Below, piece by piece: positions 43,301 through 51,863 of a DNA stretch of 64,000 nt. A program made the translations under genes and the position numbers. Numbering within the stretch: position 1 is the stretch's first letter; every line of letters begins with the position of its first letter. Below the pieces are notes generated by a model. That model worked only from the letters and a program-made list of their open reading frames with translations. It had not been told where the DNA came from and searched no databases. Source of the DNA: Paenibacillus uliginis N3/975 (lineage in GTDB: Bacteria; Bacillota; Bacilli; Paenibacillales; Paenibacillaceae); the NCBI RefSeq assembly GCF_900177425.1, contig NZ_LT840184.1, positions 2,380,010-2,444,009 on the forward strand, read 5' to 3'.

Positions 43301-43786
43301 TTATCGCGGATCGAGCTGGACCATCGCTTGTTTACCGCTCAATTGAATGCCGGTTTTTTTAATACCCACTTCTTTCAGATCTTGAATCAATTCCTCTAAA
43401 AGAACCTTGGCTTTGGCCCCTTCTTTACCTTGCACTCGGACAACTAGTGCTACAGAATTTCCGGCACGGAGAAGTTTATCCGCTTGAGTTCTCTTCGTAT
43501 CATAATCATGTTCTTCAATATTTGGAGTTAATCGTATTTCTTTGAGTTTAGCGGGCTGCTCTTTCTTGCGAGCTTGTTGGCGTTCTTCCTTAACCGTTCC
43601 TGATGATATCAGACGGCAAGGCGGAGGACTGCTGAATAGGGAAGTGCAGACAAGGTCCACCTTTAACTTCCGAGCCAGCTCAAGCGCCTCTGTAGTTGGA
43701 ACAACTCCTAAATTTTCTCCATGGATCCCAGTAAGTTCCACTTCTGCGGCTTTAATCTTTTCGTTCTTAATCATGTATTCACACAT
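43301..43786 (-). CDS. Divergent translation initiation factor IF-3 paralogue
   Basis: About 162 residues with both IF-3 domains. N-domain (about 5-70): MIKNEKIKAAEVELTGIHGE, TEALELARKLKVDLVCTS, PPPCRLISSG. C-domain (about 85-162): KLKEIRLTPNIEEHDYDTKR and LSGKQAMVQLD. Many residues conserved in ordinary IF-3 are changed; for example the YGKF-type motif after PPPCR is lost. It lacks the usual rpmI-rplT partners, so it is not the housekeeping infC locus. It may bind 30S subunits under special conditions. The start is uncertain: ATG at 43786 or 43774, with only AGAGG nearby. Confidence 0.78.
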   Translation of the reverse strand: MCEYMIKNEKIKAAEVELTGIHGENLGVVPTTEALELARKLKVDLVCTSLFSSPPPCRLISSGTVKEERQQARKKEQPAKLKEIRLTPNIEEHDYDTKRTQADKLLRAGNSVALVVRVQGKEGAKAKVLLEELIQDLKEVGIKKTGIQLSGKQAMVQLDPR

Positions 43787-43957
43787 GCCTCTCACTCTAA
43801 ACTGTGAGTTAATCATACCGCTGGGAGGTAGTAAGATCAACTCTTGACCATAATAGTGATTGAATGTAATTCAAAGGAATGAACAAACATAAATGATATG
43901 TGTTTATTTATATGTAGACAGAAAACGAAAAAGTCCACAAAAAAATCAAATGAACTA

Positions 43958-43991
43958 TTGTAATTTTATAGACAAATGAATATACTGTCTA
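43958..43991 (+). promoter_or_regulatory. Promoter and inverted-repeat operator of the MFS gene
   Basis: TTGTAA (43958-43963), a 17-bp spacer, TATACT (43981-43986). The inverted repeat TAGACA (43969-43974) and TGTCTA (43986-43991) spans the spacer and -10 box. A further TAGACA lies at 43915-43920. The layout fits a TetR- or MarR-type repressor of the exporter gene. The binding protein is unknown. Confidence 0.55.
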
Positions 43992-44100
43992 CATATTGAA
44001 GCTGTGGAGTCGACACATGGTTTTATCATAATGTTATTGGAGTCTGCAGGTTGATGTTGAGGTTGATTCATGTATTCTTAAATCAAAGGAATGATAAGTT

Positions 44101-45303
44101 GTGTTAAAGAATCGTTATGTAAGAACGATCATCCTATCCAGGGTGTTTCTTCAGCTTGGAATATGGATACGAAATTTTGCAATACTGCTATATGTAACAA
44201 ATTTAACGAATAATGATCCGTTGTATGTTTCACTTATTTCGGTTGTTGAGTACGCGCCGATCTTCATTTTTGCCATTATAGGTGGAACGTTTGCTGATCG
44301 ATGGAGACCCAAACGGACCATGGTATGGTGCGATATGCTATCCGCCATATCTGTGTTGATCGTTCTGCTCGCTCTTGTATATGGAGGATGGTACGCACTG
44401 CTGCTGGGTACGCTCGTATCCGCCAGTTTGTCTCAATTTTCGCAGCCCTCTGCGATGAAATTTTACAAGGAACATGTGCCTGGTGAGCAGGTTCAAAGTG
44501 TCATGGCACTGTCTCAGTCCTTAGTGGCCGTCTTTATGGTTCTCGGTCCCGTATTAGGCTCATTTATTTTTCTGCAATACGGCATTGAGATTTCTCTTGG
44601 TTTAACTGCACTTATGTTTCTCGGATCGGCACTCGTATTAACCAGACTTCCTCGGGATAAAAAAGATACGTTAGCCGATGCCAACAACAATTTTGTCGGA
44701 GAAATGAAAGATGGATTGAAGTATGTATGGAATAACGTTCAATTAAGAACGTTAAGCGCAACATTTGCGGCCAGCGGACTGGCGGTTGGTCTGATCCAGC
44801 CCTTGATGCTGTTTATTACGATTGAAAAGCTTGGGCAAGACAAAACGTTTCTACAGTGGCTGCTTATGGCGAATGGTGCTGCCATGCTCGTAGGAGGCGT
44901 CGCTATTATCGGATTGGCTTCAAAAGTGAAGCCTCACATTTTACTTTCGATCGGTTTGGTTGTTAGTGCTTTGGTGACTGTTGGTATCGGATCTTCCACG
45001 GTAGTTATCTGGACCATAGTCTTTGAGGTGATTAGCGGATTTTTTTATCCATGTATTCAAGTCGGCATCCAAACACTTATAATGAAAAATACAGAAGCCT
45101 CATATATCGGCAGAGTAGGAGGAGCCATAACGCCGGTATTCATGGGGATGATGGTTCTAGGTATGTCATTCTCTGGTTATCTGAAGGGACAGTTTTCACT
45201 GTTTATCGTATTTAGCATAAGTGCAGGTTTATTTATTTTGGGTTCGTTGGTATTAGCTCCTCTGTTTCGGAAAAACGAAAATATTCACGAACAAGCATTT
45301 TGA
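44101..45303 (+). CDS. MFS transporter (MFS_3, enterobactin/macrolide exporter-like)
   Basis: 400 residues with about 11-12 membrane helices. The loop after helix 2 reads GGTFADRWRPKRTMVWCD, the conserved MFS motif A variant of the MFS_3 group that includes EntS and Mef proteins. The second half has VGGVAIIGLA and a terminal basic tail. It is probably a proton-driven exporter of a small molecule or drug. The start is GTG with AAAGGAA upstream. It lies about 115 bp after a promoter with an inverted-repeat operator, so it is probably inducible. Confidence 0.88.
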   Translation: MLKNRYVRTIILSRVFLQLGIWIRNFAILLYVTNLTNNDPLYVSLISVVEYAPIFIFAIIGGTFADRWRPKRTMVWCDMLSAISVLIVLLALVYGGWYALLLGTLVSASLSQFSQPSAMKFYKEHVPGEQVQSVMALSQSLVAVFMVLGPVLGSFIFLQYGIEISLGLTALMFLGSALVLTRLPRDKKDTLADANNNFVGEMKDGLKYVWNNVQLRTLSATFAASGLAVGLIQPLMLFITIEKLGQDKTFLQWLLMANGAAMLVGGVAIIGLASKVKPHILLSIGLVVSALVTVGIGSSTVVIWTIVFEVISGFFYPCIQVGIQTLIMKNTEASYIGRVGGAITPVFMGMMVLGMSFSGYLKGQFSLFIVFSISAGLFILGSLVLAPLFRKNENIHEQAF

Positions 45304-45340
45304 GAAGAACAAAATCATAAAGAGCTTTCCCTAAGGTCAG

Positions 45341-46390
45341 CTAGAATTTCTTATTCACGATGTGAGGGTTAACGGACATGATCTGTTCAGCTATATCCCA
45401 GAGTCTGGGTAAGTAATGAATGACCTTCTCAGCCCGATCAAGCAGGATATCTGTAGAGGTAATGCCAAGGTCTGCAATGATCTCCTCAAAGGCCGGTAAT
45501 AATTCATGCTGTAGTTCAGGTGAACCGTCAGCTGCCAATATTTTATGACATCGGGCAAAGGTAGCAACGATCCAGAAAACGGCTTCGTGATGGAAGCCGG
45601 TCTGTATTAATTTGAGGCTTCCATCAATGGCAATCGGCCGTGCCGAAGTGGTAATGTCAGTACTGAAGAAGAACGGTGTCTTGGCCACTTTTGCTGCAAC
45701 GTCGAAAGTACGAGCCAGTTGTCTAACATGATAATCGACTCGCCGAGGTGTCATAAGATGACATCCTAGCAGTTCCAACAATTCCTGGTAAATATCCATA
45801 TGACCGTAACTGATTAGCACCTCTCGAGCAGCAAGGTACCTCAGCCTAACCGTGGGGTTGCGAAGTGCAGCCACCAGGAGAACATGCGTGGTTACACCGG
45901 TTGGAAATAGCCATGAGGTGATCCGGTCAAAGAGGGGGGCCGATGTATCGATCGTCTTCAGCCCGATTTCGATTCTTTCCCGTGCGTTCCCACACCTGCG
46001 GTGCACCCAAGCCCACTCCGCGAAGTGCTGCGATACTTGTATCTGAAGTTTACGCAGATGTCCTGTTGGATCCGAGATAATACTATCCATACGGAAGCTA
46101 CCTGCCAGATGATAGGAAGTTAGAACTTCTTCGGGAGACTCTAGTTGCTTCCAAGATAAATAAGTGACCTCCACGAGTGCTCCCTTATAATCAAACTTCC
46201 CGAGTTTAATGGGGGGAGCGTCCGCTTCAGTTACAATCACAACATCAATATCTGATGATGCGGACAATTCCTCGTCTTCTGGTTGACCTACAGTTGAACC
46301 ACTGAAATAAGCCCCGCGGAAGCCTTTATCTTGAGAAGCGTATTGATCAACCCATTCAATAGCAGCCTTACGCGCAGCTCCGACTTTCAA
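45341..46390 (-). CDS. Nucleotidyltransferase domain protein
   Basis: About 350 residues. The N-terminal domain is a Pol-beta-type nucleotidyltransferase: YFSGSTVGQPEDEELSASSD, then IDVVIV gives the GS...DxD metal site, with EVTYLSW as the next strand. The rest is helical and unassigned. Aminoglycoside adenylyltransferases share this fold, but no match can be claimed. The start is probably TTG at 46390, nine bases after AAAGGAGG; the ATG at 46399 abuts that ribosome site. Confidence 0.78.
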   Translation of the reverse strand: MKVGAARKAAIEWVDQYASQDKGFRGAYFSGSTVGQPEDEELSASSDIDVVIVTEADAPPIKLGKFDYKGALVEVTYLSWKQLESPEEVLTSYHLAGSFRMDSIISDPTGHLRKLQIQVSQHFAEWAWVHRRCGNARERIEIGLKTIDTSAPLFDRITSWLFPTGVTTHVLLVAALRNPTVRLRYLAAREVLISYGHMDIYQELLELLGCHLMTPRRVDYHVRQLARTFDVAAKVAKTPFFFSTDITTSARPIAIDGSLKLIQTGFHHEAVFWIVATFARCHKILAADGSPELQHELLPAFEEIIADLGITSTDILLDRAEKVIHYLPRLWDIAEQIMSVNPHIVNKKF

Positions 46391-46654
46391 GTGAATCATC
46401 CTCCTTTTGGATCTCCAATGACCTTGGTCAGCCGAATTTAGAGATTGCACCAATGAGAAAAACTACACATTAATACGCTATGACATTCTTCAAGGCTTAA
46501 GACGTTTTTATGATGAGCTGAAATATCAGAAGAAATATCGGACTGTTTGGAGAAATGTTCAATAACATAACTTCTTTTATATAGGGGAGTTTTTTCATCA
46601 TAGGTTATAATGCTATAATAGGGTTGTAAAATTCATAAAGAAAGCGGGAACAGC

Positions 46655-47374
46655 ATGGGTCGTAAATGGAATAATATCAAAGAGAAGAAAGCCTCAAAGG
46701 ATGCAAATACAAGTCGTATTTATGCAAAGTTCGGGGTTGAAATCTATGTAGCAGCAAAAAAAGGTGAGCCAGATCCAGAATCTAACCGCGCCTTAAAAGT
46801 TGTACTTGAGAGAGCAAAAACATATAACGTACCTAAAGCTATTATTGACCGCGCCTTGGATAAAGCTAAAGGCAGTGCGGAAGAAACGTATACAGAGCTT
46901 CGGTACGAAGGTTTTGGACCGAACGGAGCCATGGTCATCGTAGATACATTGACGAATAACGTCAACCGTACAGCTTCTGATGTTCGTTCCGCATTTAATA
47001 AAAACGGCGGAAACATGGGTGTGAGTGGATCTGTCGCGTATATGTTTGATGCGACCGCTGTTATTGGTGTTACAGGCAAGAGCTTGGATGAAGTATTTGA
47101 GCTGTTGATGGAAGCTGATGTAGAGGTTCGCGATATCATGGAAGAAGATGAGTCTGTCATTGTATATGCGGAACCGGATCAGTTCCATGAGGTGCAAGAA
47201 GCGTTCAGAAACGTTGGTATTTCTGATTTTACCGTTGCTGAATTAACGATGCTTGCGCAAAACTATGTTGAACTTCCTGCAGATGCCGTACCACAATTCG
47301 AAAAATTGATTGATGCTCTGGAAGATCTGGAAGATGTTCAGCAAGTGTATCATAACGTGGATTCTGAAGAGTAA
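46655..47374 (+). CDS. YebC/PmpR family protein, YeeI type
   Basis: 239 residues, very close in pattern to Bacillus YeeI: MGRKWNNIKEKKASKDANTS at the start, YTELRYEGFGPNGAMVIVDT, VNRTASDVRSAFNKNGGNMG and VQQVYHNVD at the end. The three-domain YebC fold is complete. YebC proteins were called transcription regulators; recent work supports a role in translation at proline-rich stretches. It is a single gene with AAAGCGGG upstream. Confidence 0.95.
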   Translation: MGRKWNNIKEKKASKDANTSRIYAKFGVEIYVAAKKGEPDPESNRALKVVLERAKTYNVPKAIIDRALDKAKGSAEETYTELRYEGFGPNGAMVIVDTLTNNVNRTASDVRSAFNKNGGNMGVSGSVAYMFDATAVIGVTGKSLDEVFELLMEADVEVRDIMEEDESVIVYAEPDQFHEVQEAFRNVGISDFTVAELTMLAQNYVELPADAVPQFEKLIDALEDLEDVQQVYHNVDSEE

Positions 47375-47402
47375 ATCTGATGAATTAATATTATGATAAA
47401 TG

Positions 47403-47450
47403 TCTCCTCATGAATGAATTGAAAAATTCATAATGAGGAGGTATTTTTTA
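47403..47450 (+). terminator. Terminator after yeeI
   Basis: CTCCTCATGAATGAATT and AATTCATAATGAGGAG form a long stem followed by GTATTTTTTA. Confidence 0.85.
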
Positions 47451-47483
47451 TACTGTTGGAAGAAGAGGAGAAACACCTACATA

Positions 47484-47906
47484 ATGAATTTACATATTAC
47501 TAAAGAACTAAATAAAAATGATAAGTATCATATTAATAATCAGCTTTATGAGTTTAATTTAAAGAATTTCCCAGTAGATTTAGGTGGGAGATACCAAGAA
47601 ATTAATTTATTTCTGAAGGATGAAAATGGCAAGGTTCGCGGGGGAATATTAGGTGAAATTTGCTGGAATTGGTTAGAGATTCATACTTTTATAATTGATG
47701 AAGACATGCGTAAATCGGGTTATGGAACTAAACTATTATTAGAAATAGAACAAATAGCTTTGGAGACGAGTTGTGACTTCATAAAAGTAGATACTTTAAG
47801 TTTTCAAGCATTAGATTTTTATAAAAAACACGGGTTTCAAGAGTTTGGTACCCTTGATAATGTCGGAAGAGATTTTAAGCATTACTATCTAAAAAAAGAT
47901 TTATAG
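47484..47906 (+). CDS. GNAT family N-acetyltransferase
   Basis: 140 residues, AT-rich compared with flanking genes. The acetyl-CoA site is IHTFIIDEDMRKSGYGTKLL, the R-x-x-G-x-G motif, followed by VDTLSFQALDFYKKHGF. The substrate is unknown. ATG at 47484 follows GAGGAG at a somewhat long 13 bases; no better start is seen. It is bounded by terminators on both sides, so it is a single-gene unit. Confidence 0.87.
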   Translation: MNLHITKELNKNDKYHINNQLYEFNLKNFPVDLGGRYQEINLFLKDENGKVRGGILGEICWNWLEIHTFIIDEDMRKSGYGTKLLLEIEQIALETSCDFIKVDTLSFQALDFYKKHGFQEFGTLDNVGRDFKHYYLKKDL

Positions 47907-47948
47907 ACAGTTTAATGATTGCATTAATTGAAAACACCTATAATAAAA

Positions 47949-47987
47949 GAAAAAAGCTCAGATAATTAACTCTGAGCTTTTTTCTTT
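47949..47987 (+). terminator. Terminator after the GNAT gene
   Basis: AAAAAGCTCAGA and TCTGAGCTTTTTT form a hairpin with an AATTAAC loop. Confidence 0.9.
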
Positions 47988-48000
47988 TATTAAATTCATG

Positions 48001-48032
48001 TTGACCCTGACATTAGTGTCATCGTTTATAAT
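48001..48032 (+). promoter_or_regulatory. MerR-type promoter with 20-bp spacer and dyad
   Basis: TTGACC (48001-48006) and TATAAT (48027-48032) are 20 bp apart, over-long as in MerR-regulated promoters. TGACA-TTAG-TGTCA (48008-48021) lies between them. The first gene downstream is a MerR regulator, so autoregulation with activation by distortion is expected. Confidence 0.78.
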
Positions 48033-48071
48033 CAGATTAGACCCATACAATTACAATTGGAGGCATGACAC

Positions 48072-48467
48072 TTGAGAATTGGAGAACTCGCCAATCGAAC
48101 CGGAGTCAGCATCCGCTCTCTTCGTTATTATGAGCAGCAGGGATTGCTTGCTCCCAAACGGCATGATAACGGATATCGTGAATATTCCTCATTCATGATT
48201 GAACAAGTGCAGACTATTCAATTTTACTTGAAATTAGGTTTGACTACTGAACAAATCGCCGGCTTTCTGAATTGCGTGTTGATGAACAAAGAAGCATTTT
48301 GTAAAGAGGTTCTTCCGGTATATCAACAGAAACTGAAAGAAATTGATGATCAAATCAAGCAGCTTGAGAGCATAAAGTCAAATCTGGAGGAACGCATAAG
48401 TTCGATTATTGAAGAACATCCAGCCAGTGAAATCAATTCCTTGAAAGTGGGATGTAACAATGAATGA
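48072..48467 (+). CDS. MerR family transcriptional regulator
   Basis: 131 residues. Winged HTH about 1-70: MRIGELANRTGVSIRSLRYY, EQQGLLAPKRHDNGYREYS. A long coiled coil (KLKEIDDQIKQLESIKSNLE) dimerises it. Two Cys in the 75-90 region (FLNCVLMNKEAFCKE) and one near the C-terminus could sense electrophiles or oxidants. The start is TTG, eight bases after GGAGG. It overlaps the reductase gene by 8 bp. It probably controls the promoter at 48001-48032 and so the whole three-gene operon. Confidence 0.92.
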   Translation: MRIGELANRTGVSIRSLRYYEQQGLLAPKRHDNGYREYSSFMIEQVQTIQFYLKLGLTTEQIAGFLNCVLMNKEAFCKEVLPVYQQKLKEIDDQIKQLESIKSNLEERISSIIEEHPASEINSLKVGCNNE

Positions 48468-49014
48468 GCCAACGATTCACATTATAGGTATATCCGGAAG
48501 TCTCCGTAACGGTTCGTCTAATACGAATCTGTTACGTGCAGCTGCCACTTTGGCTCCTAAACATGTTAAGTTGACGATTTTCGATGGATTAGGTGATCTT
48601 CCGCATTTCAATCCCGAAATCGACGGAGAGGAAGTACCGGAAGCTGTGATCGATTTTCGGACACAACTTAAGGCCGCTGACAGCGTGTTAATTAGCACAC
48701 CGGAATATGCAAGTGGTGTGCCAGGCGTTCTTAAGAACGCGATTGACTGGACGGTGTCATCGAGTGAGTTATATAACAAACCGACAGGTGTGCTGAGTGC
48801 CTCACCACATCCTTCAGGCGGTGAAAATGCTCATGCGTCACTTTTAATGACTCTGAATATGTTGAATGCACATATAGTCTCTGGGGGAACGATGTGTATT
48901 CCACAAATAAGTTTGAAAATGAATGCAGCGGGAGACATCACGGACAATGGTTTGGCAAAGGAAATAATAGCAGTGCTTCATGCTCTGGAAAAAGCTTTGA
49001 ATACCGAGTTATAA
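48460..49014 (+). CDS. NADPH-dependent FMN reductase/quinone reductase family protein
   Basis: 184 residues, flavodoxin-like. The FMN phosphate loop is GISGSLRNGSSNTNLL; STPEYASGVPGVLKNAIDWT is the family's conserved second motif. It reduces quinones, azo compounds or other electrophiles with NAD(P)H. It overlaps the MerR gene and precedes thioredoxin by 29 bp. The operon points to a response to reactive electrophiles or oxidative stress. Confidence 0.92.
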   Translation: MNEPTIHIIGISGSLRNGSSNTNLLRAAATLAPKHVKLTIFDGLGDLPHFNPEIDGEEVPEAVIDFRTQLKAADSVLISTPEYASGVPGVLKNAIDWTVSSSELYNKPTGVLSASPHPSGGENAHASLLMTLNMLNAHIVSGGTMCIPQISLKMNAAGDITDNGLAKEIIAVLHALEKALNTEL

Positions 49015-49043
49015 ACAATTTTATTTACAAAGGGGATAGCAGA

Positions 49044-49355
49044 ATGCTTGAGACAATGACAAAAGAGAATTTTTCAGAACTCATCGACAAAGGTTTAACG
49101 CTGGTTGATTTTTGGGCGCCTTGGTGCGGACCTTGTAAAATGCAGCTTCCCATTGTGGAAGAGCTTTCCGTCGAACTACAAGATTCTATAGTCATCGGTA
49201 AAGTGAATGCAGATGAAGAGCCCGAGCTCTCTTCTAAGTATGGCGTGATGGGTCTTCCGACACTGATTCTATTTAAAAACGGCCAACCGGTGGAAAAACT
49301 GGTGGGCTTGCAGCGGAAAAATTCCATTATAGGCAAAATCCAAACTCACCAATAA
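49044..49355 (+). CDS. Thioredoxin
   Basis: 103 residues with DFWAPWCGPCKMQLPI (active-site WCGPC, about residues 27-31) and the cis-Pro segment GLPTLILFKNG. It is a cytoplasmic dithiol reductant. The start at 49044 follows AAAGGGGA; the open frame extends upstream through the reductase gene in another phase, but that part is not coding. The third gene of the MerR-controlled operon, it is likely an extra thioredoxin beside the main TrxA. Confidence 0.94.
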   Translation: MLETMTKENFSELIDKGLTLVDFWAPWCGPCKMQLPIVEELSVELQDSIVIGKVNADEEPELSSKYGVMGLPTLILFKNGQPVEKLVGLQRKNSIIGKIQTHQ

Positions 49356-49411
49356 AAGTACCCCTTCATGTTGCAAATAGGCGAAGATTTCAGTATGATT
49401 TACATGACAAA

Positions 49412-49528
49412 TGAAATGCTTATGTGTGACTGGCGGAACATGGGGAACCATGAGGGAGCACATGAATGGCAGCGGCCGTACGCCTGGGCAGAGGTAAGGA
49501 GTTTCTTTCTCCTTGCCTCTTTTATTTT
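49412..49528 (+). promoter_or_regulatory. ZTP (pfl) riboswitch with terminator
   Basis: The aptamer core matches the ZMP/ZTP class: GTGTGACTGGCGGAACATGG, then GGGAACCATGAGGGAGCACAT, then the pseudoknot element CCGTACGCCTGGGCAG. The expression platform is GAGGTAAGGAG/CTCCTTGCCTC (49491-49519), followed by TTTTATTTTT. High ZMP/ZTP, a sign of 10-formyl-THF shortage, would favour read-through into purT. A second small hairpin (ACCGCTATGAGCGGT) precedes the start codon. Confidence 0.93.
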
Positions 49529-49620
49529 TGAGATAAGCAAGCTTAGACTTCGGGGTGAACTGCATCCTTATCTCGCAAGAATAAACTACCGCTATGAGCG
49601 GTAAAATGGGGGATATGCCA

Positions 49621-50781
49621 ATGTTGCAAACTAAGAAAATAATGCTGCTCGGTTCGGGAGAACTAGGAAAGGAAGTTTTGATCGAAGCTCAGCGTCTGGG
49701 AGTTGAGACGGTAGCGGTTGATCGTTACGCTCATGCACCTGCCATGCAGGTAGCCCACCGTCATTATGTGATCGATATGCTGGATGGTGAGCGGTTGCGG
49801 GAAATTATCGAACAGGAAAAACCGGATCTTATTGTACCCGAGATTGAAGCATTAGCGACTTCAGAGCTTTTAAAACTGGAGGAAGAAGGCCATCGGGTCA
49901 TTCCAACAGCCCGCGCTGCGAAGCTGACGATGGATCGGGAAGGGATTAGACGTCTTGCATCAGAGAAACTGGGCCTGCCAACAGCCGGTTATAAATTTGC
50001 TGACACGTATGATCAGTTTGTTCAAGCGGTAAAGGAGATGGGGTATCCTTGCGTTATCAAACCTCTGATGAGTTCTTCAGGAAAAGGACAAAGTGTTTGC
50101 CGTGAAGAGAAGGACATTGAACAGTGCTGGAACGTAGCAATGGAAGGTGGCCGGGTTCAGAACGGGCGGGTTATTATTGAGGAGTTCATCTGCTTTGAGT
50201 CTGAAATCACACTGCTCACGGTTCGTTCCGTAAACGGAACAAGCTTCTGCGCACCAATCGGACATATTCAAGAAAACGGGGATTACATTGAGTCCTGGCA
50301 GCCGCATGATATGACAGAGGATCAGATTAAAGAAGCTAAGCATATTGCTGGAGCCATAACAGACGAACTAGGCGGATATGGTCTGTTTGGTGTTGAACTC
50401 TTTTTAACGGAGGATAAAGTTTATTTCAGCGAAGTTTCTCCGCGGCCGCATGATACTGGACTAGTGACACTCGTAACGCAAAATCTTTCTGAATTTGCAT
50501 TACACGTCCGTGCGATCCTCGGTTATCCAATCCCTGAAATTGTACTTATGACGCCGGGAGCCAGCCGTCCATTGAAAGCAAGCCTTGAACTCGAACACTA
50601 TTGTATTACCGGTGTGGAGAAGGCATTATCGGTCCCGAACACGCAGGTTCGTGTATTTGGCAAGCCGGTTACAAAGGCAGGTCGGAGAATGGCGGTCGCT
50701 TTATCAACGTCCGATTCGGTTGAAAATGCACGGAAACAGGCGAAATTGGCACTTGATGAGCTTGCTGTTGTAGAATCTTAA
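49621..50781 (+). CDS. purT: Formate-dependent phosphoribosylglycinamide formyltransferase 2
   Basis: 386 residues, an ATP-grasp enzyme that makes FGAR from GAR, formate and ATP in purine synthesis. Motifs: IMLLGSGELGKEVLIEAQRL at the N-terminus, VIKPLMSSSGKGQSV for ATP binding, IIEEFICFESEITLL, and FSEVSPRPHDTGLVT near the active site. It bypasses folate-dependent PurN. This fits the ZTP riboswitch ahead of it, which senses folate stress. ATG at 49621 is eight bases after GGGGGA; the ATG at 49615 is too close. Confidence 0.96.
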   Translation: MLQTKKIMLLGSGELGKEVLIEAQRLGVETVAVDRYAHAPAMQVAHRHYVIDMLDGERLREIIEQEKPDLIVPEIEALATSELLKLEEEGHRVIPTARAAKLTMDREGIRRLASEKLGLPTAGYKFADTYDQFVQAVKEMGYPCVIKPLMSSSGKGQSVCREEKDIEQCWNVAMEGGRVQNGRVIIEEFICFESEITLLTVRSVNGTSFCAPIGHIQENGDYIESWQPHDMTEDQIKEAKHIAGAITDELGGYGLFGVELFLTEDKVYFSEVSPRPHDTGLVTLVTQNLSEFALHVRAILGYPIPEIVLMTPGASRPLKASLELEHYCITGVEKALSVPNTQVRVFGKPVTKAGRRMAVALSTSDSVENARKQAKLALDELAVVES

Positions 50782-50859
50782 CTATACGTGGTTTTTTGAA
50801 AAGTATCGGAGTTCGTTTCTCTTGACGGTGTCATTAAATGAAATGCTATGGTTGAGATA

Positions 50860-50905
50860 GAGCTGTGTGAGTGTTGTAGTCTCCGACACTTGCACAGCTC
50901 TTTTA
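50860..50905 (+). terminator. Terminator after purT
   Basis: GAGCTGTGTGAGTGT and ACACTTGCACAGCTC pair with few mismatches and are followed by TTTTAAG. Confidence 0.85.
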
Positions 50906-50978
50906 AGACTTTACAATCTCTTCAACTAACAAGTATATTAAGTTATTATTACTTAAAAAATTGGGGGATGGGTGAACA

Positions 50979-51560
50979 ATGAAAACATATCTGTATTTTG
51001 TTCGTCATGGAATTGCTCCATTTTCTTTGGAACTTGAGCGCTCGGGAGGTGCGAGCTTGAACGATCAAGGGAAATCTGATGCTAAAAGAGTAGCAGAGCT
51101 GTTAAGAGATGAAGGAATTGATGTGATCGTCTCCAGTTCGTATAACAGGGCAAGAGAAACAGTAGCTCCACTTGCTGAACTGCTACAGAAAGAGATCATT
51201 TTGTATAACGAGCTTATTGAAAGACCAATTGGTACTTTGAATGAAGCTGTATCCGATGAGGAGCTGTTAATAGGAATTGAACAATCTTTTATCGATATAG
51301 ATTATTGCATGCCCGAAGGGGAGACAACGCGACAGACGCAGGATTGGGCTATACCGATCATTATGCAACTGCTCTCGGAATATAAAGGCAAGAAAATCGC
51401 GCTTGGTACCCACGGAAATATAATGACGATCATATTGAATTATTTCGATTCTAATTATGGCTTTGAATTTTGGAAGGGGACAAGCAAACCTGATATTTAT
51501 AAATTGGAATTCCAAGATAATCACCTGAGCCATGTTCAGCGGTTGTGGAGTCCCGCATAA
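50979..51560 (+). CDS. Histidine phosphatase family protein (phosphoglycerate mutase-like)
   Basis: 193 residues. YFVRHGIAPF carries the phospho-accepting His (RHG), VSSSYNRARETVAPLAELL the second Arg, and IALGTHGNIMTIIL the second catalytic His. It is a broad-range phosphatase family; the substrate is unknown. GGGGGATGGGTG precedes ATG. It is a single gene downstream of a terminator. Confidence 0.88.
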   Translation: MKTYLYFVRHGIAPFSLELERSGGASLNDQGKSDAKRVAELLRDEGIDVIVSSSYNRARETVAPLAELLQKEIILYNELIERPIGTLNEAVSDEELLIGIEQSFIDIDYCMPEGETTRQTQDWAIPIIMQLLSEYKGKKIALGTHGNIMTIILNYFDSNYGFEFWKGTSKPDIYKLEFQDNHLSHVQRLWSPA

Positions 51561-51573
51561 AGCAAACAATTAT

Positions 51574-51863
51574 TAAGGGACCCTATTTTGCAATGGCCTA
51601 CGGTGGACTCCATGACGATCATGTGGGAAACATCTGAGCCGGCATCCTCCAGAGTAGATGTTCTGTTAGCAGAGAGAATCCATAGTGGATATCAAGGTAA
51701 TTACAAAAAACCGGAGCAAGTGATCACAACCGTCTCTAATGAAGGGCATTCAAAAATTCACCAGCTCACAGTGAACGGCCTTGAAGCAGGGACGGTTTAT
51801 TTTTACCAAATACATTCAGGTAACGGACAAAGTGTGCGACTACATCTGGTATTAATCAATTAA
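51574..51863 (+). pseudogene. Truncated purple acid phosphatase-like N-terminal domain
   Basis: The frame from 51588 reads LQWPTVDSMTIMWETSEPAS, then VNGLEAGTVYFYQIHSG, the fibronectin-like N-terminal domain of purple acid phosphatases. GPYF just upstream is in another frame, so a T was gained in TTTT (expected GPYLQWP). The metal-binding phosphatase domain is missing. There is no start or signal peptide. It is a degraded fragment whose 3' end overlaps the convergent regulator by 12 bp. Confidence 0.65.
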
